A stretch of 32,986 bases of DNA from Aquirhabdus sp. (lineage in GTDB: Bacteria > Pseudomonadota > Gammaproteobacteria > Pseudomonadales > Moraxellaceae). The stretch covers positions 1 through 32,986 of the forward strand of contig JASLGO010000120.1 of NCBI GenBank assembly GCA_030150135.1, read 5' to 3'. A model generated the notes under the pieces. It was not told the origin of the DNA and made no database searches. It saw only the letters and a program-made list of their open reading frames with translations. Made by a program: the position numbers and the translations under genes. Position 1 is the stretch's first letter; the number at the start of each line of letters is the position of its first letter. This document shows positions 16,027 to 25,268 of the stretch, one piece after another.

Positions 16027-17899
16027 TAATCTCGCCCTCCCATGATTCAGATAGGAGGTCAGTTATTTTTACCCGAATAGTCCCTGCATCCTCAGGTATG
16101 CTGTACTGACCGATAACGAGTTCGTTTTTGTTCGGGATATCTGTCACACTCGGTTGAAATAAGACTCCATCATAGTTCCAATCCACCATGATGCTTTCAA
16201 CCATCTCACGCCATTCGTCAACGCTCTCTTTAGTTTGTGAGATTTTCTGCATTAGATTCATCGGATAGAAACGTTCAATGATAAGTTGATTATCTTTGAC
16301 CGCGAGTCTGGCTTCAGAATCACGTTTGAACTGAAGATCTGTCTTATCACGTAGGATATCTACGATCTCAATATCCAACTTAAAACCGATCTCTTGTTTA
16401 AGTGAGGCAGCAAGATCGGGCTCATGTCCCATACAAACAAGTAATATCTTCGCTACAGGCTTGTTAGGGTTTTCATCACGGATTTTCTCAAAAGCCTTGT
16501 AGTCCACACCTGATACTAAATCTCCCAGATCAGCCCTAGTAGCAATACGATTGATGGGCATGATTTTGACCATGCGTCCATCTTTTTCACCATCGTAAAT
16601 ACTATTAGGGATTTTTTGGATACCTAAAGCTTCGATCAAGAGCTCTTTGGCCTGTACTGGGTTGCGGAAAACATCGTAGTGATTGACGTTGTAGACCTCG
16701 AAGCCAGTATAATAGGTCAGTAATTGTTTCGACTCGTTATTCTCTTGATCTGAATCCATTGGAAGTTGTTGCTGAATTACTTCAGGAATTGAAACTTTAG
16801 CCTCTAACTCTCGAGCAACTTTAATTAGCCGCTTGGTCGTAGTTTGAATCGCTCCTAAATTGATATCTGCCCCAATAAAGCGCCGGCCTAACTTCATTGC
16901 AACAGCTTGGGTTGTACCTGATCCCATAAAACAATCAAATACAATATGGTTTTTTTTGGAACCAGCTTTAATAATCCGCTCAATTAAATAATCGGGTTTT
17001 TGTGTTGGATAACCAGTCCGTTGCTTATCTGAAGAATTAAGAATAGGAAGATTCCATACTGTATCTAAAGGTTTTCCTGCAGCTAAGATATCTTTAACGT
17101 ATCGTCTATAGCGGCTTCCATTTCCTGCATCACTAAGGACATATTCTTCACCATTTTCATCTTTAATCAAGTCATGCCGGTGAGCTACAAACTCCTCATA
17201 CTCCCAATGAATAGTAGTCTCTTCCAATTTAGCTAAATCAGATTTCGCATACAACATGATGTTATCGTGTTTAGAGTCAAATTTTTTTTCTCTTTTAGCT
17301 GTCCTTTGCCCATAGTGCCAGATAATTTCATTTCTGAAATTCTCAGCGCCAAAAATTTCGTCTAATATACATCTAATGTAATGGCTAAGCCTTTGATCAA
17401 TATGAATAAATAAAACTCCAGTATCTGATAAGAGTTCTTTACAAAGGCAAATTCTTTCATAAATAAATTGTAAGTATTCATCATTAGACCAAATATCACT
17501 ATATTGCTTTTCTTCAAAAACACTCTGATCATTTGTAATTTCATTGGTACCAAGAAGCTTTATTTTCTTTTTATACTCTGCCTTCGAATCAAAAGGTGGA
17601 TCTATATAAATTAGATCAATTTTACTACGAAAATCTTTCAACAAATGCGCCATGACTTGGAGGTTATCTCCCCAAAAAATCTTGTTTAACCAGTTATTTA
17701 TTGGTTTTCCTTCTGCACTAACCCCATCCACAGATGCTCCGTGCTGCTCTTTCAACTGAGCAGGATAATACGATGTAGATGTAAATGGACGTTTTCCACG
17801 CCAATTCAGCATCGGATACCCCTTAATTGGCTCAAACTCAAAACGATCTTGGTTCGGTTGAGATTCAACGGCTAAATCTAAATTATTTTGTTGACTCAT
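16019..17899 (-). CDS. mod: Type III DNA methyltransferase Mod
   Basis: A 626-residue methyltransferase. The catalytic motif IV DPPF (100-103, after LIYID) precedes the AdoMet-binding motif FDCFMGSGTT (321-330), the order of beta-class amino-methyltransferases, which includes type III Mod. Between them lies the target-recognition region (about 200-290). TGYPTQKP (296-302) is also typical. It should methylate adenine at the site recognised by the Mod-Res complex. The C-terminal 280 residues are a Res-contact or accessory part. The start follows the UvrD gene stop by 3 bases, and its end overlaps res. Two runs of eight T (16950-16957 and 17282-17289; A8 in the coding strand) could allow slippage. 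Confidence 0.93.
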   Translation of the reverse strand: MSQQNNLDLAVESQPNQDRFEFEPIKGYPMLNWRGKRPFTSTSYYPAQLKEQHGASVDGVSAEGKPINNWLNKIFWGDNLQVMAHLLKDFRSKIDLIYIDPPFDSKAEYKKKIKLLGTNEITNDQSVFEEKQYSDIWSNDEYLQFIYERICLCKELLSDTGVLFIHIDQRLSHYIRCILDEIFGAENFRNEIIWHYGQRTAKREKKFDSKHDNIMLYAKSDLAKLEETTIHWEYEEFVAHRHDLIKDENGEEYVLSDAGNGSRYRRYVKDILAAGKPLDTVWNLPILNSSDKQRTGYPTQKPDYLIERIIKAGSKKNHIVFDCFMGSGTTQAVAMKLGRRFIGADINLGAIQTTTKRLIKVARELEAKVSIPEVIQQQLPMDSDQENNESKQLLTYYTGFEVYNVNHYDVFRNPVQAKELLIEALGIQKIPNSIYDGEKDGRMVKIMPINRIATRADLGDLVSGVDYKAFEKIRDENPNKPVAKILLVCMGHEPDLAASLKQEIGFKLDIEIVDILRDKTDLQFKRDSEARLAVKDNQLIIERFYPMNLMQKISQTKESVDEWREMVESIMVDWNYDGVLFQPSVTDIPNKNELVIGQYSIPEDAGTIRVKITDLLSESWEGEING

Positions 17900-17902
17900 C
17901 TT

Positions 17903-20794
17903 TTAAACTTCCTTTGCAAACTGCCAATTTTTACGATCACAATACGAACGCATATCACACTCAGAGCACAATTTAGCTGGCCGAGCGCACATGCGATAAT
18001 CTTTTGATTCAATTCGCTCAACCACGCGATCAAACTTCTTCACCGTACCTTCGATACTGTTGTTATTCTTCTCGAAAGTCACGTAAGGCGAGCCATCGCT
18101 CTCCCCCGTATAATACAAATGCATCCGACTTACTGTACGTCCAGTCTTTTGTTCTACCAAATAAGCATATAGCTCAAGCTGACGTTGATAGTTGGCGAAA
18201 CGATCACGTTCGCTATAGAGATCAGGTTTCTTTTCAGACTTAAAATCGATAATTTCAACTGTGCCGTTTTCACCCCGAATCAGGTCAACGCTACCCTTGA
18301 GGATATAGTTCTCCTTCACGAGAGAAATATCCACCTCAGCCTCTTGGATCCGATCCCAATTCCCTTTTTCCCGTTCGTAATAGCCAAGTACTTGCTTCTC
18401 AACTGCTCTAAGAGAACTAGGTGCTAGATACTGCCTTTCGCGCTGCGACAAGTAAACATAATTTACGTCTAACCACTTTTTAATTTGATTGGGTTCAATC
18501 AGATGAGGCTCACCACGCAATGCAGCTTTATGGATATCTTCAATTGTCTGGTGCACTAACGTACCAAACAACTGAGCACCAGCACGGATCGGGTGAAATG
18601 CCAATTCTTTAAAGAAACGGTACTGCTCAGCGCAAGCCTCAAAAAGTAAAATATGTGACGTAAAAGCATACTCACGCTTGAGATTGATCTCTTTGACATG
18701 CTCAAAGGTCAGTTGTTCTGGCTTAAAAGCAGGATCCCGCCATGAAGGAAGTGAGCGAAACATCCGCTCAAAATACCTAGAAGGACATCGGCCTTGCCCA
18801 GACTTCTCTTCAGTTGAAAGCACCAATAAGTTCTGAGCTCGGGAGAATGAAGTATAGTACAGGCGCCAAAAATCAAAGGTCTTAATGTGCTCAAATGGCT
18901 CAAATGGCTGCTTTGCGAAATAGTTGTTTTGAAGAAGAACATCCAAGTCGCTGTGATTCTTGCGAGGTACACTTTCAAGACCACAAGCAATCACCACGGG
19001 GAACTCTAGTCCTTTTGATTGATGAATAGTCAGAAAGGATACGCATCCTTTAGGAGCATATTCGCTATCATCTTCATACTCGCCGATCCCGCCATCCTTT
19101 AGAAATCTAAGGAATTGATTAAAGAGATCACGTATATTTTTATCTAAATATTCGACCGTTAAAACACTGATGTAATGCAAATATTCAAACTTAGCCAACA
19201 AGGTAGAAATTTCAGCTAAGTTTCGTGCTGCACGACCCTTGTCTATTCCACTTAATGCCTCTTCACTAAAGTAGCGACTAAACAGTGGAAACTGGAGTAT
19301 CTGATAAAAGAGACTTGTAAATGCATAATCCCTATTACTCGTCATTGTCCGATGGATAAGTGCGGTTGAACGCGCCCAAGTGAATAGATCTGTGTTTTCA
19401 GGCTTTTTGAGCTCATCAATCACACGCCTTAAACATGTATCATCGTAATATTTCCATATTTGCAGCTCTACCCCTTCAGCCCAAACACGCACACTCTTAA
19501 ATTGAGGAAATAAAAAAATAAGCAAACCGATAACTAACTGAATTTCCTCTCTCTCAAAAAACTGATTTGAGCGTGGAGAGTAAACAGGGATGCCACGTTG
19601 CTCTAAATATCTACTTAGTCCAACAGCTCGATCACTTTGTACTGAACGGAACAAAAAAGCGACTTGATTCCAATCTTCAAGCCCACTTTCCCGTAACTTG
19701 CATAGAAACTCATATGTCTCTTCAAACCACTCTTCACGTCCATCTTTACTGACCCGTATTACTGTCGGCACATCCGGAAAAACAGCCGAACGTGGTTCAA
19801 TAACTTTCTGATAGCGGAAGTGATTAGTACCATCCGTCCATTGGGTTTCCTTCATCCACTCATTGTAAAAACTGATAATGTCAGGATGTGAGCGATAATT
19901 TACAGTGAGTTGAATTTGCTTACAGTGGCCTGCAGGAAAATTATTTGGAAACTCAAGGATGTTGCGAATTGTCGCCCCACGAAAGCGATACAAGCCTTGA
20001 TCGTCATCACCAACTACACATAAATTCTGCGCTGAACCCATCAATAGTTTGAGAATTGATTCCTGAATAGTGTTTGTATCTTGATATTCATCTACCATCA
20101 AGTAAGTCAATTTTTGTTGTAGCTCACCAAGAATCTTTGGTTGACTACGAAGCAATCGAAGGGTCTCGTATTGAATAGTTGAAAAGTCAAGAGCGTTATT
20201 TTCTTCCAACAACTGCTGGTATAACTGAACGCACTTACCAAGAATGACTATCTGAGCATCTGAGGCATTCAAAAGAACCTCAACATCAAGCGCCTCTTCC
20301 ATGACTGTATTGATGATTTTCAGAAGTTGTTCTGATTTTACCCAACTTGATTTTTTAACATCAATAAGATGATGAAAATCTTCTAGTTCAGCAAACTTCG
20401 ACAGATTACGATACACAAAAAATTGCTGATCAAATTGATCAAACAAAGTAAAGCTGCGTTTAAGTCGTGTAAATTCTTGGTTTTCTTCCAACAACCGAAG
20501 ACATATCGAATGAAAAGTACCCAAATACATTTCATTCAAATTTAAAGGAATATCCAGTTCAGCTAGACGGTTAGATATACGGGTGGTCAACTCGCGAGAA
20601 GCTTTCTCCGTAAAAGTCACAACAAAAATTGATTCTGGTTTTATCTTCTTAACTTTGATCAAATTAACGATCCGTTCAACCAAAGTGAATGTCTTTCCTG
20701 AACCTGGGCCTGCAATAATAAGCATAGGGCCATCTAACGACTCAATTGCTTGTAGCTGACTTGAGTTTGCTCGACTAGAAATACTTATCCCCAT
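17903..20794 (-). CDS. UvrD/AddA-like helicase with C-terminal Fe-S RecB nuclease
   Basis: A 963-residue SF1A helicase fused to a RecB-family nuclease. Helicase motifs: GPGSGKT (29-35), VDEYQDTN (234-241), GDDDQGLYRFRG (262-273), TVNYRSH (297-303), HQSKGLEFPVV (591-601) and YTSFSRAQ (647-654). The nuclease has GTLVH (744-748), VDLIRG (D837), IIDFKS (D850, K852) and QLELYAY (872-878). C721 (CAEQYRF) together with C943, C946 and C952 (LCSECDMRSYC) are placed like the four Fe-S ligands of AddB/Cas4-type nucleases. Host RecBCD or AddAB proteins would be far longer, so this is a dedicated operon component. It follows the GHKL-nuclease gene after 141 bases and precedes mod by 3. I infer DNA end unwinding and degradation after Mod-Res or ATPase activation. 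Confidence 0.92.
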   Translation of the reverse strand: MGISISSRANSSQLQAIESLDGPMLIIAGPGSGKTFTLVERIVNLIKVKKIKPESIFVVTFTEKASRELTTRISNRLAELDIPLNLNEMYLGTFHSICLRLLEENQEFTRLKRSFTLFDQFDQQFFVYRNLSKFAELEDFHHLIDVKKSSWVKSEQLLKIINTVMEEALDVEVLLNASDAQIVILGKCVQLYQQLLEENNALDFSTIQYETLRLLRSQPKILGELQQKLTYLMVDEYQDTNTIQESILKLLMGSAQNLCVVGDDDQGLYRFRGATIRNILEFPNNFPAGHCKQIQLTVNYRSHPDIISFYNEWMKETQWTDGTNHFRYQKVIEPRSAVFPDVPTVIRVSKDGREEWFEETYEFLCKLRESGLEDWNQVAFLFRSVQSDRAVGLSRYLEQRGIPVYSPRSNQFFEREEIQLVIGLLIFLFPQFKSVRVWAEGVELQIWKYYDDTCLRRVIDELKKPENTDLFTWARSTALIHRTMTSNRDYAFTSLFYQILQFPLFSRYFSEEALSGIDKGRAARNLAEISTLLAKFEYLHYISVLTVEYLDKNIRDLFNQFLRFLKDGGIGEYEDDSEYAPKGCVSFLTIHQSKGLEFPVVIACGLESVPRKNHSDLDVLLQNNYFAKQPFEPFEHIKTFDFWRLYYTSFSRAQNLLVLSTEEKSGQGRCPSRYFERMFRSLPSWRDPAFKPEQLTFEHVKEINLKREYAFTSHILLFEACAEQYRFFKELAFHPIRAGAQLFGTLVHQTIEDIHKAALRGEPHLIEPNQIKKWLDVNYVYLSQRERQYLAPSSLRAVEKQVLGYYEREKGNWDRIQEAEVDISLVKENYILKGSVDLIRGENGTVEIIDFKSEKKPDLYSERDRFANYQRQLELYAYLVEQKTGRTVSRMHLYYTGESDGSPYVTFEKNNNSIEGTVKKFDRVVERIESKDYRMCARPAKLCSECDMRSYCDRKNWQFAKEV

Positions 20795-20935
20795 TGCATC
20801 ATCCTTGATAAAAGCGGGTAATCATTTGCATGTAGTTTTGAATTAAATCTAATAAATTAATTGCTGAAGCTCACATTTATATCAATACTTAATAAATATA
20901 AGATTCATCTCAAATAAAAAATATTTACCTTTCAC

Positions 20936-22846
20936 TTACTCATGAGGCTGATGGGTGCCTACGGAAGTTTGGTCTTTAGCATATTTCCTCATTCCATCTT
21001 TGAGAATTTCAAGAAAAGTATGATTTCTGCATTCCGCATCTGCCACGATCGCATCAAAAGACATGACAAAAGTAGGTGTAGGAACAATCCTCCCATCTGG
21101 ATGCGGAGTCTCGTATTCTTGATAAAAAACTCTTCCCTTAGAAAACAATGGAGACCATTTTTGCTGACGTAATCGTATTGCCATGGTGTCGTTGATATCT
21201 ATTACTGCGTAATACCAAATTCTTTGAATATGTGGACAGTGTTCAACCAACTTTACTGAGCGATCGAGTAGTTGATTAATTGCGTATTGATTTTCTCTTT
21301 CATCATCAGTTTTCTTCTTGATCTCTACAATAACCACATCTACGGCCTTCTCATTTTCAGGATCTGCTGAAAAAATCATGGCAATATCTGGCCTACCAGT
21401 GTTTCCCAACTTTTCATCATCAAGACGTATGGCATTGATAACAGTATCCATACGCTTCTCACTGAGAATAGTTCGGAATACCATAAACTTATCATCCAAT
21501 AGCCATGCATTGTTTTGATAAATCGCTGATGGTAACGCATCTTGGGAGAACTCGTTATATCGAGGAACAATGAGATTGTGTATATCAGCTTCGGCATTCT
21601 CTGGAGTTATTGCCTTCATCCTACGAATGATTTTGTCACGATACAAAATGTATTCCGTTAATGTCCGAGATGATAATTCCAACGATTTTTCATATGTAGA
21701 CTCGTTCAATGTTTCACATTGAAGAATTTCCTTTTGAGCTTTAAAGAACCGCTGCTGAGCAATATTCAGGGCATCATCCCGATTAATCAATCCAACAGTA
21801 TCGTCCTCAAAATAGCCCAGCAAATGAGGGAACTTTTCTTCAAATTGGACTTTTATTTTCTCATTTCTTTCAGTGATCAGTGGAATATGTTCTACAAGAA
21901 CCTTACCTAGTTGACGCCTCAATACACGATACAGATGAGATTCTGGGAATCCTTCTGGTAGTACAAGCTTTTGGCGTGAACTATCTGAATTAGAATCAAA
22001 AATCTCTGACTCAAACAGGAATACACATCGATAACCAGCTGGGAATGAAGAAGGTGGAATGAGATCAGCAGGTATGGTGCGACCATCAATACTAAATGCA
22101 ATCAAAGAACTTCCCTTACCGCCAACAGCTTCTATGTGGTAATACATGTCAATGGTTGAAATTGCATCCAATGAGTCATCTTGTATAGCCACCTTGGTCA
22201 TTAAAGGTAAATCTTCTAGTTCTATTGTTGTTGCATGAGGAAAGAAATCCTTCTGGTCATTAGTTTCTCTAGTAGTTAAACCAATTGATATTTTGAACGG
22301 TTTGCTCTCACGTTTACGAGCATACAGAGTGGGCAAAAAATGTTCAACTATCAGTAATTTTAATGCATCAGGCTTAAGATCGTCATAAGCTTTGATGCGA
22401 TCCTTGGCAAACGCCGTAAAGACTAAAGATGTTTCGCTTTCTTGATTATGTTGCAGATCTTGAACAGGTGAGTTTCCATCAAAGCCTTTTCGGAAAACAA
22501 ATTTTCTTTGTTGCTGCCCCCAAACACTCTTCACGTCTATGCGATCAAAATAGTTTAGAAATACGAGCCTTCCAATCCCCTTGTGAAATTTATCTCTAGG
22601 TTTGAGCAAAGTTTTGAATCGTTCAAAATTCTCATCTGTGAAACCATCACCATTATCAGAGATAGTAATCTTGAGTGACTCAGGTTTATCGAATGAATGG
22701 ATATCAATCGCTATGGATATTTCTGTGGCATGAGCATCCAGAGCATTGGCCAACGCCTCGAAATAAACCAATGCTAAAGATGGATTGGGGAAGAAAAGTT
22801 TAATGGCACTAGAAGTTTCAATATCCATAATTGTTTCACTACACAT
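20936..22846 (-). CDS. GHKL ATPase fused to a PD-(D/E)XK nuclease
   Basis: A 636-residue protein, first gene of the operon. The N-terminal GHKL (Hsp90/MutL-like) ATPase shows EALANALDA (30-38), SDNGDGF (63-69) and KGIGRLVFL (89-97). A middle transducer-like part (about 210-350) follows, then a helical linker. The C-terminal nuclease shows GRPDIAMIF (D487), VVIVEIKKK (E508, K510) and a late glutamine (Q525), the PD-(D/E)XK set. This architecture resembles MutL/MORC-type proteins described in restriction-like defence operons, where the ATPase acts as a switch on a nuclease. No ribosome site is clear before ATG 22846 or the in-frame ATG 22828, so the exact start is unsure. The nearest promoter candidate is at 22907-22934. 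Confidence 0.85.
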   Translation of the reverse strand: MCSETIMDIETSSAIKLFFPNPSLALVYFEALANALDAHATEISIAIDIHSFDKPESLKITISDNGDGFTDENFERFKTLLKPRDKFHKGIGRLVFLNYFDRIDVKSVWGQQQRKFVFRKGFDGNSPVQDLQHNQESETSLVFTAFAKDRIKAYDDLKPDALKLLIVEHFLPTLYARKRESKPFKISIGLTTRETNDQKDFFPHATTIELEDLPLMTKVAIQDDSLDAISTIDMYYHIEAVGGKGSSLIAFSIDGRTIPADLIPPSSFPAGYRCVFLFESEIFDSNSDSSRQKLVLPEGFPESHLYRVLRRQLGKVLVEHIPLITERNEKIKVQFEEKFPHLLGYFEDDTVGLINRDDALNIAQQRFFKAQKEILQCETLNESTYEKSLELSSRTLTEYILYRDKIIRRMKAITPENAEADIHNLIVPRYNEFSQDALPSAIYQNNAWLLDDKFMVFRTILSEKRMDTVINAIRLDDEKLGNTGRPDIAMIFSADPENEKAVDVVIVEIKKKTDDERENQYAINQLLDRSVKLVEHCPHIQRIWYYAVIDINDTMAIRLRQQKWSPLFSKGRVFYQEYETPHPDGRIVPTPTFVMSFDAIVADAECRNHTFLEILKDGMRKYAKDQTSVGTHQPHE

Positions 22847-22906
22847 TGGATGGAATTTTGGACGGAAAGTGGAGCGGACTATAATTATCAGCTATCTTTC
22901 ATAATT

Positions 22907-22934
22907 TTATTATTCAAACTTATAGCACCAACAA
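22907..22934 (-). promoter_or_regulatory. Candidate promoter of the five-gene operon
   Basis: On the minus strand, TTGTTG (22934-22929), 16 bases, TAATAA (22912-22907). A start near 22900 would give a leader of about 50-55 bases. The boxes match only moderately, but the position is suitable and no other candidate in the AT-rich upstream region is better. Confidence 0.35.
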
Positions 22935-23112
22935 ATCATAAAAACCAATCATTTATGTTTATTAAAACCATTAAAAAAATTTAATTAACGTTAGAATCAG
23001 ACTACTAGCAAGCTACCTTGTTGTCTAACTACCATATATTCAATACGAGAAGATATTTGATAGATGAAACCAAGACCATCACGCTTAAAACTCTCAGTCC
23101 ACGAGTTTAGAT
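22935..23112. other. AT-rich spacer between defence and recombination modules
   Basis: No gene is supported. A 64-codon minus-strand open frame (22997-23191) runs through the terminator at 23113-23143 and has no ribosome site, so I do not accept it. The left part is extremely AT-rich (22920-22990). Confidence 0.5.
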
Positions 23113-23143
23113 AAAAAAAGAGAGCACTCCTAGAAGTACTCTC
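23113..23143 (-). terminator. Rho-independent terminator of the recombination module
   Basis: On the minus strand GAGAGTACT (23143-23135) pairs with AGTGCTCTC (23128-23120) with one G-U wobble, followed by seven T (23119-23113). It lies 56 bases after the stop at 23199. Confidence 0.85.
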
Positions 23144-23198
23144 CACACTGACAACTAAACCATAAAACAAGCCAAAAACTTCACGCTGCATGGTTTAT

Positions 23199-24110
23199 TT
23201 AACTCGCTTTACGATCCAACTTCTCCCGCAAGCTGGGCTTATTGCCAGTAATTGTAGTAACAGGCCGAATTACAACATCAGCTTTCACATCGCTCACGTT
23301 TGTTTCGTCAGTGGGATAAAACTCCTCCACAACTTCAGAAATCTCATCCTCATTGTCTTCAAAAGCCGCATTGCTAAAACCAACTTTAGCTGCCTCATCC
23401 AAAGCCACCTGATCATAACCAGACTCAAGTCGTTTTTGCTTAATTGCCTTCGCATCTACAATCGCCTGCTCTAGCGTCGTACCTTCTCGCACTGTCAGAT
23501 CGACATAGTAAATTGGCGTACGATGACTCTGTGTCGTGCTCTTACTTCGGATTTTCAATTGCAATGGCAAGCACGACAACAGATTACCTGATACAGCTTG
23601 GTAATAACTAAGTCGTGCTGCCAGACTACGGATGCTGTTATAACCTGTCGTGCGAAATATGAAAGTACCAAGCTCATCGTCATCGCCAATGTTGACGTTG
23701 AGTCTGCCATAAGGCTTACACTGGTTGTTTTTAGCGAATGGACAATAGTCAGGTGATGGGCATGATAGAGTTTCTATGCCATTTTCCGTATGGCGGCGAC
23801 AGGTCTCTCCGTTGCCGACACAGATAGGTCTGCCGTTCTGTCGATCAAACAAGCTGTACTCTGCTCTGAGATTGAGGTCAGGATCGTTAAATAACATCCG
23901 AACTGGGATAGATCGGATTTTGCCATTAGAGGCTTGTTTACGCAGTTCTTCATCCAGCGGATGATTAACCCAGCCGTCTTTATTTTGAACCTGAGAGGTG
24001 ATGGTGAATTGATCATCCTTTTCAGGAATACGCTTACCATCTTTGACAATGATTCGACCAATGCTGATTCTGCCGAGTATGGGCGGTGTGATTGCTAAAC
24101 CTTTAATCAT
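23199..24110 (-). CDS. Phage Gp3/recombination-directionality-factor-like metal-binding protein
   Basis: A 303-residue protein that matches, by pattern, what annotation pipelines call 'hydrolase or metal-binding protein', related to phage Gp3-like recombination directionality factors. It shows a cysteine-rich insert in residues about 95-133 (CVGNGETC, LSCPSPDYCPF, NQCKPYG), a likely metal site, followed by a strand-rich core (FIFRTTGYNSIRSLAARLSYY). The C-terminus is acidic and looks disordered. AGGAG lies 8 bases before the ATG, and the first 8 bases overlap the end of the YqaJ gene, so the pair is translationally coupled. It is presumably involved in element recombination or excision. The family is likely; the role is inferred. 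Confidence 0.75.
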   Translation of the reverse strand: MIKGLAITPPILGRISIGRIIVKDGKRIPEKDDQFTITSQVQNKDGWVNHPLDEELRKQASNGKIRSIPVRMLFNDPDLNLRAEYSLFDRQNGRPICVGNGETCRRHTENGIETLSCPSPDYCPFAKNNQCKPYGRLNVNIGDDDELGTFIFRTTGYNSIRSLAARLSYYQAVSGNLLSCLPLQLKIRSKSTTQSHRTPIYYVDLTVREGTTLEQAIVDAKAIKQKRLESGYDQVALDEAAKVGFSNAAFEDNEDEISEVVEEFYPTDETNVSDVKADVVIRPVTTITGNKPSLREKLDRKAS

Positions 24111-25155
24111 GATGTTCTCCTAAGATTTCTTGAGTTGTGGGTTGTGATATAGGTTGTTGCGCCGATGATGGATTGGACTGATCAACATTCACGACAAAAC
24201 GTCGATGTCCTGATTTATTTCGTTTCCATGTGACAGACCCCGAACGGAAAGTAGCTTTACTCGCCTCTCCCATCCGTTGCTGAATTTGTTGTTTAAGAAG
24301 TTCAGCTATTTCTTGCTTGGATTCAATTTCAGCACGTAGACTGACCATGCCGACAAACGCAGTCGATAAACCCAGATCATCTGTCAAGTCGGTGCAATTG
24401 CCTGAATCATGTGGATATAACGCACGAAGTGCCTGCCCCGCAGAATCAGAACCATCCACGGGCGGTTCAATATCCTGCTCAACGTAGTGCCAGAACTTAC
24501 GCTCCAGTTCGATGAGACGATCAATCAGTTCATCGTCACGCTCAATGCGATAAATCCGAATCTCCTGACCACAGATCAACACACAAACATCCACTACCGA
24601 CTTACCCGTGACGGCCATTTGATGTTGCACTTGGCATTGGATGTACTCAGGTACACCATCTCGCCAGAGTTTTGAGCCATACTCTCCTGCCGTTTTACAC
24701 TCCAAGATTTGTACTTCATCACTCCCCACAACAGAGTAATCAATATTGGCAAGCATCCAGCTTTTGTCAGTATCAGGATGTTGTAAGACTGCATTAATAC
24801 GACGCACTTTGTTGTGGGTACGTTTGGTGTAATGCACTGCGACAATTGGTTCCAACAATGTGCCCCAATACATCGGAGAGCTTTCATCGTTGGGATCAAT
24901 CTTGGGTAAATTGCCATCCCGACCTGTTTTAATCATCCACAGTTCAAGCTGGGATTGATAGGGATTTAAACCAACTGCTGCGGCAGCATCGCTGCTACCT
25001 ATGCCATGTTTACGGACTTTGAGCCAATCTTCACGCGTAATGGCTTTGGTTGAGATCAAACGCTTAGGCTTGGGATGGGTGACAGGTTTACGGGTGGATA
25101 TTGCAGGATTTATTGCCGTTGCTGCTGCAATTGATGTTGAGACGGCTTGGTTCAT
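24103..25155 (-). CDS. YqaJ-family viral recombinase (exonuclease)
   Basis: A 350-residue lambda-exonuclease-like protein. The family signature GIGSSDAAAAVGLNPY (51-66) is clear, with the YWGTLLEP element (97-103, E102), the catalytic ANIDY (D139) and ILECKTA (E152, K154), and YIQCQVQHQMAV (171-182) completing the fold. It should degrade one strand of double-stranded DNA ends to leave single-stranded tails for annealing. No Bet/Erf-type annealing protein is seen next to it. The N-terminal 40 residues are an Ala/Thr-rich extension, and the C-terminal 80 include a helix and a basic tail. AAGGAA lies 8 bases before the ATG. A strong hairpin lies just upstream, so readthrough from the DUF932 gene is limited and this gene may have its own promoter. 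Confidence 0.92.
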   Translation of the reverse strand: MNQAVSTSIAAATAINPAISTRKPVTHPKPKRLISTKAITREDWLKVRKHGIGSSDAAAAVGLNPYQSQLELWMIKTGRDGNLPKIDPNDESSPMYWGTLLEPIVAVHYTKRTHNKVRRINAVLQHPDTDKSWMLANIDYSVVGSDEVQILECKTAGEYGSKLWRDGVPEYIQCQVQHQMAVTGKSVVDVCVLICGQEIRIYRIERDDELIDRLIELERKFWHYVEQDIEPPVDGSDSAGQALRALYPHDSGNCTDLTDDLGLSTAFVGMVSLRAEIESKQEIAELLKQQIQQRMGEASKATFRSGSVTWKRNKSGHRRFVVNVDQSNPSSAQQPISQPTTQEILGEHHD

Positions 25156-25192
25156 GATGGACTTCCTTTTAGAATAGAGATCGACAAAAGAT

Positions 25193-25225
25193 AAGCCCGA
25201 TCCAGCAATCTGCTGGATCGGGCTT
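25193..25225. terminator. Strong hairpin terminator between DUF932 and yqaJ genes
   Basis: AAGCCCGATCCAGCA (25193-25207) pairs perfectly with TGCTGGATCGGGCTT (25211-25225), loop of 3. On the plus strand it is followed by TTT; on the minus strand by TTATCTTTT. It ends the DUF932 transcript just before the YqaJ gene start. Confidence 0.85.
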
Positions 25226-25268
25226 TTTGATATGTTTGAGATAAATAATAGATGCCGCTAGGTTATTC

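Noticed and set aside
22997..23191. 64-codon minus-strand frame after the RDF-like gene
   Set aside because: It runs through a clear rho-independent terminator and has no ribosome site.
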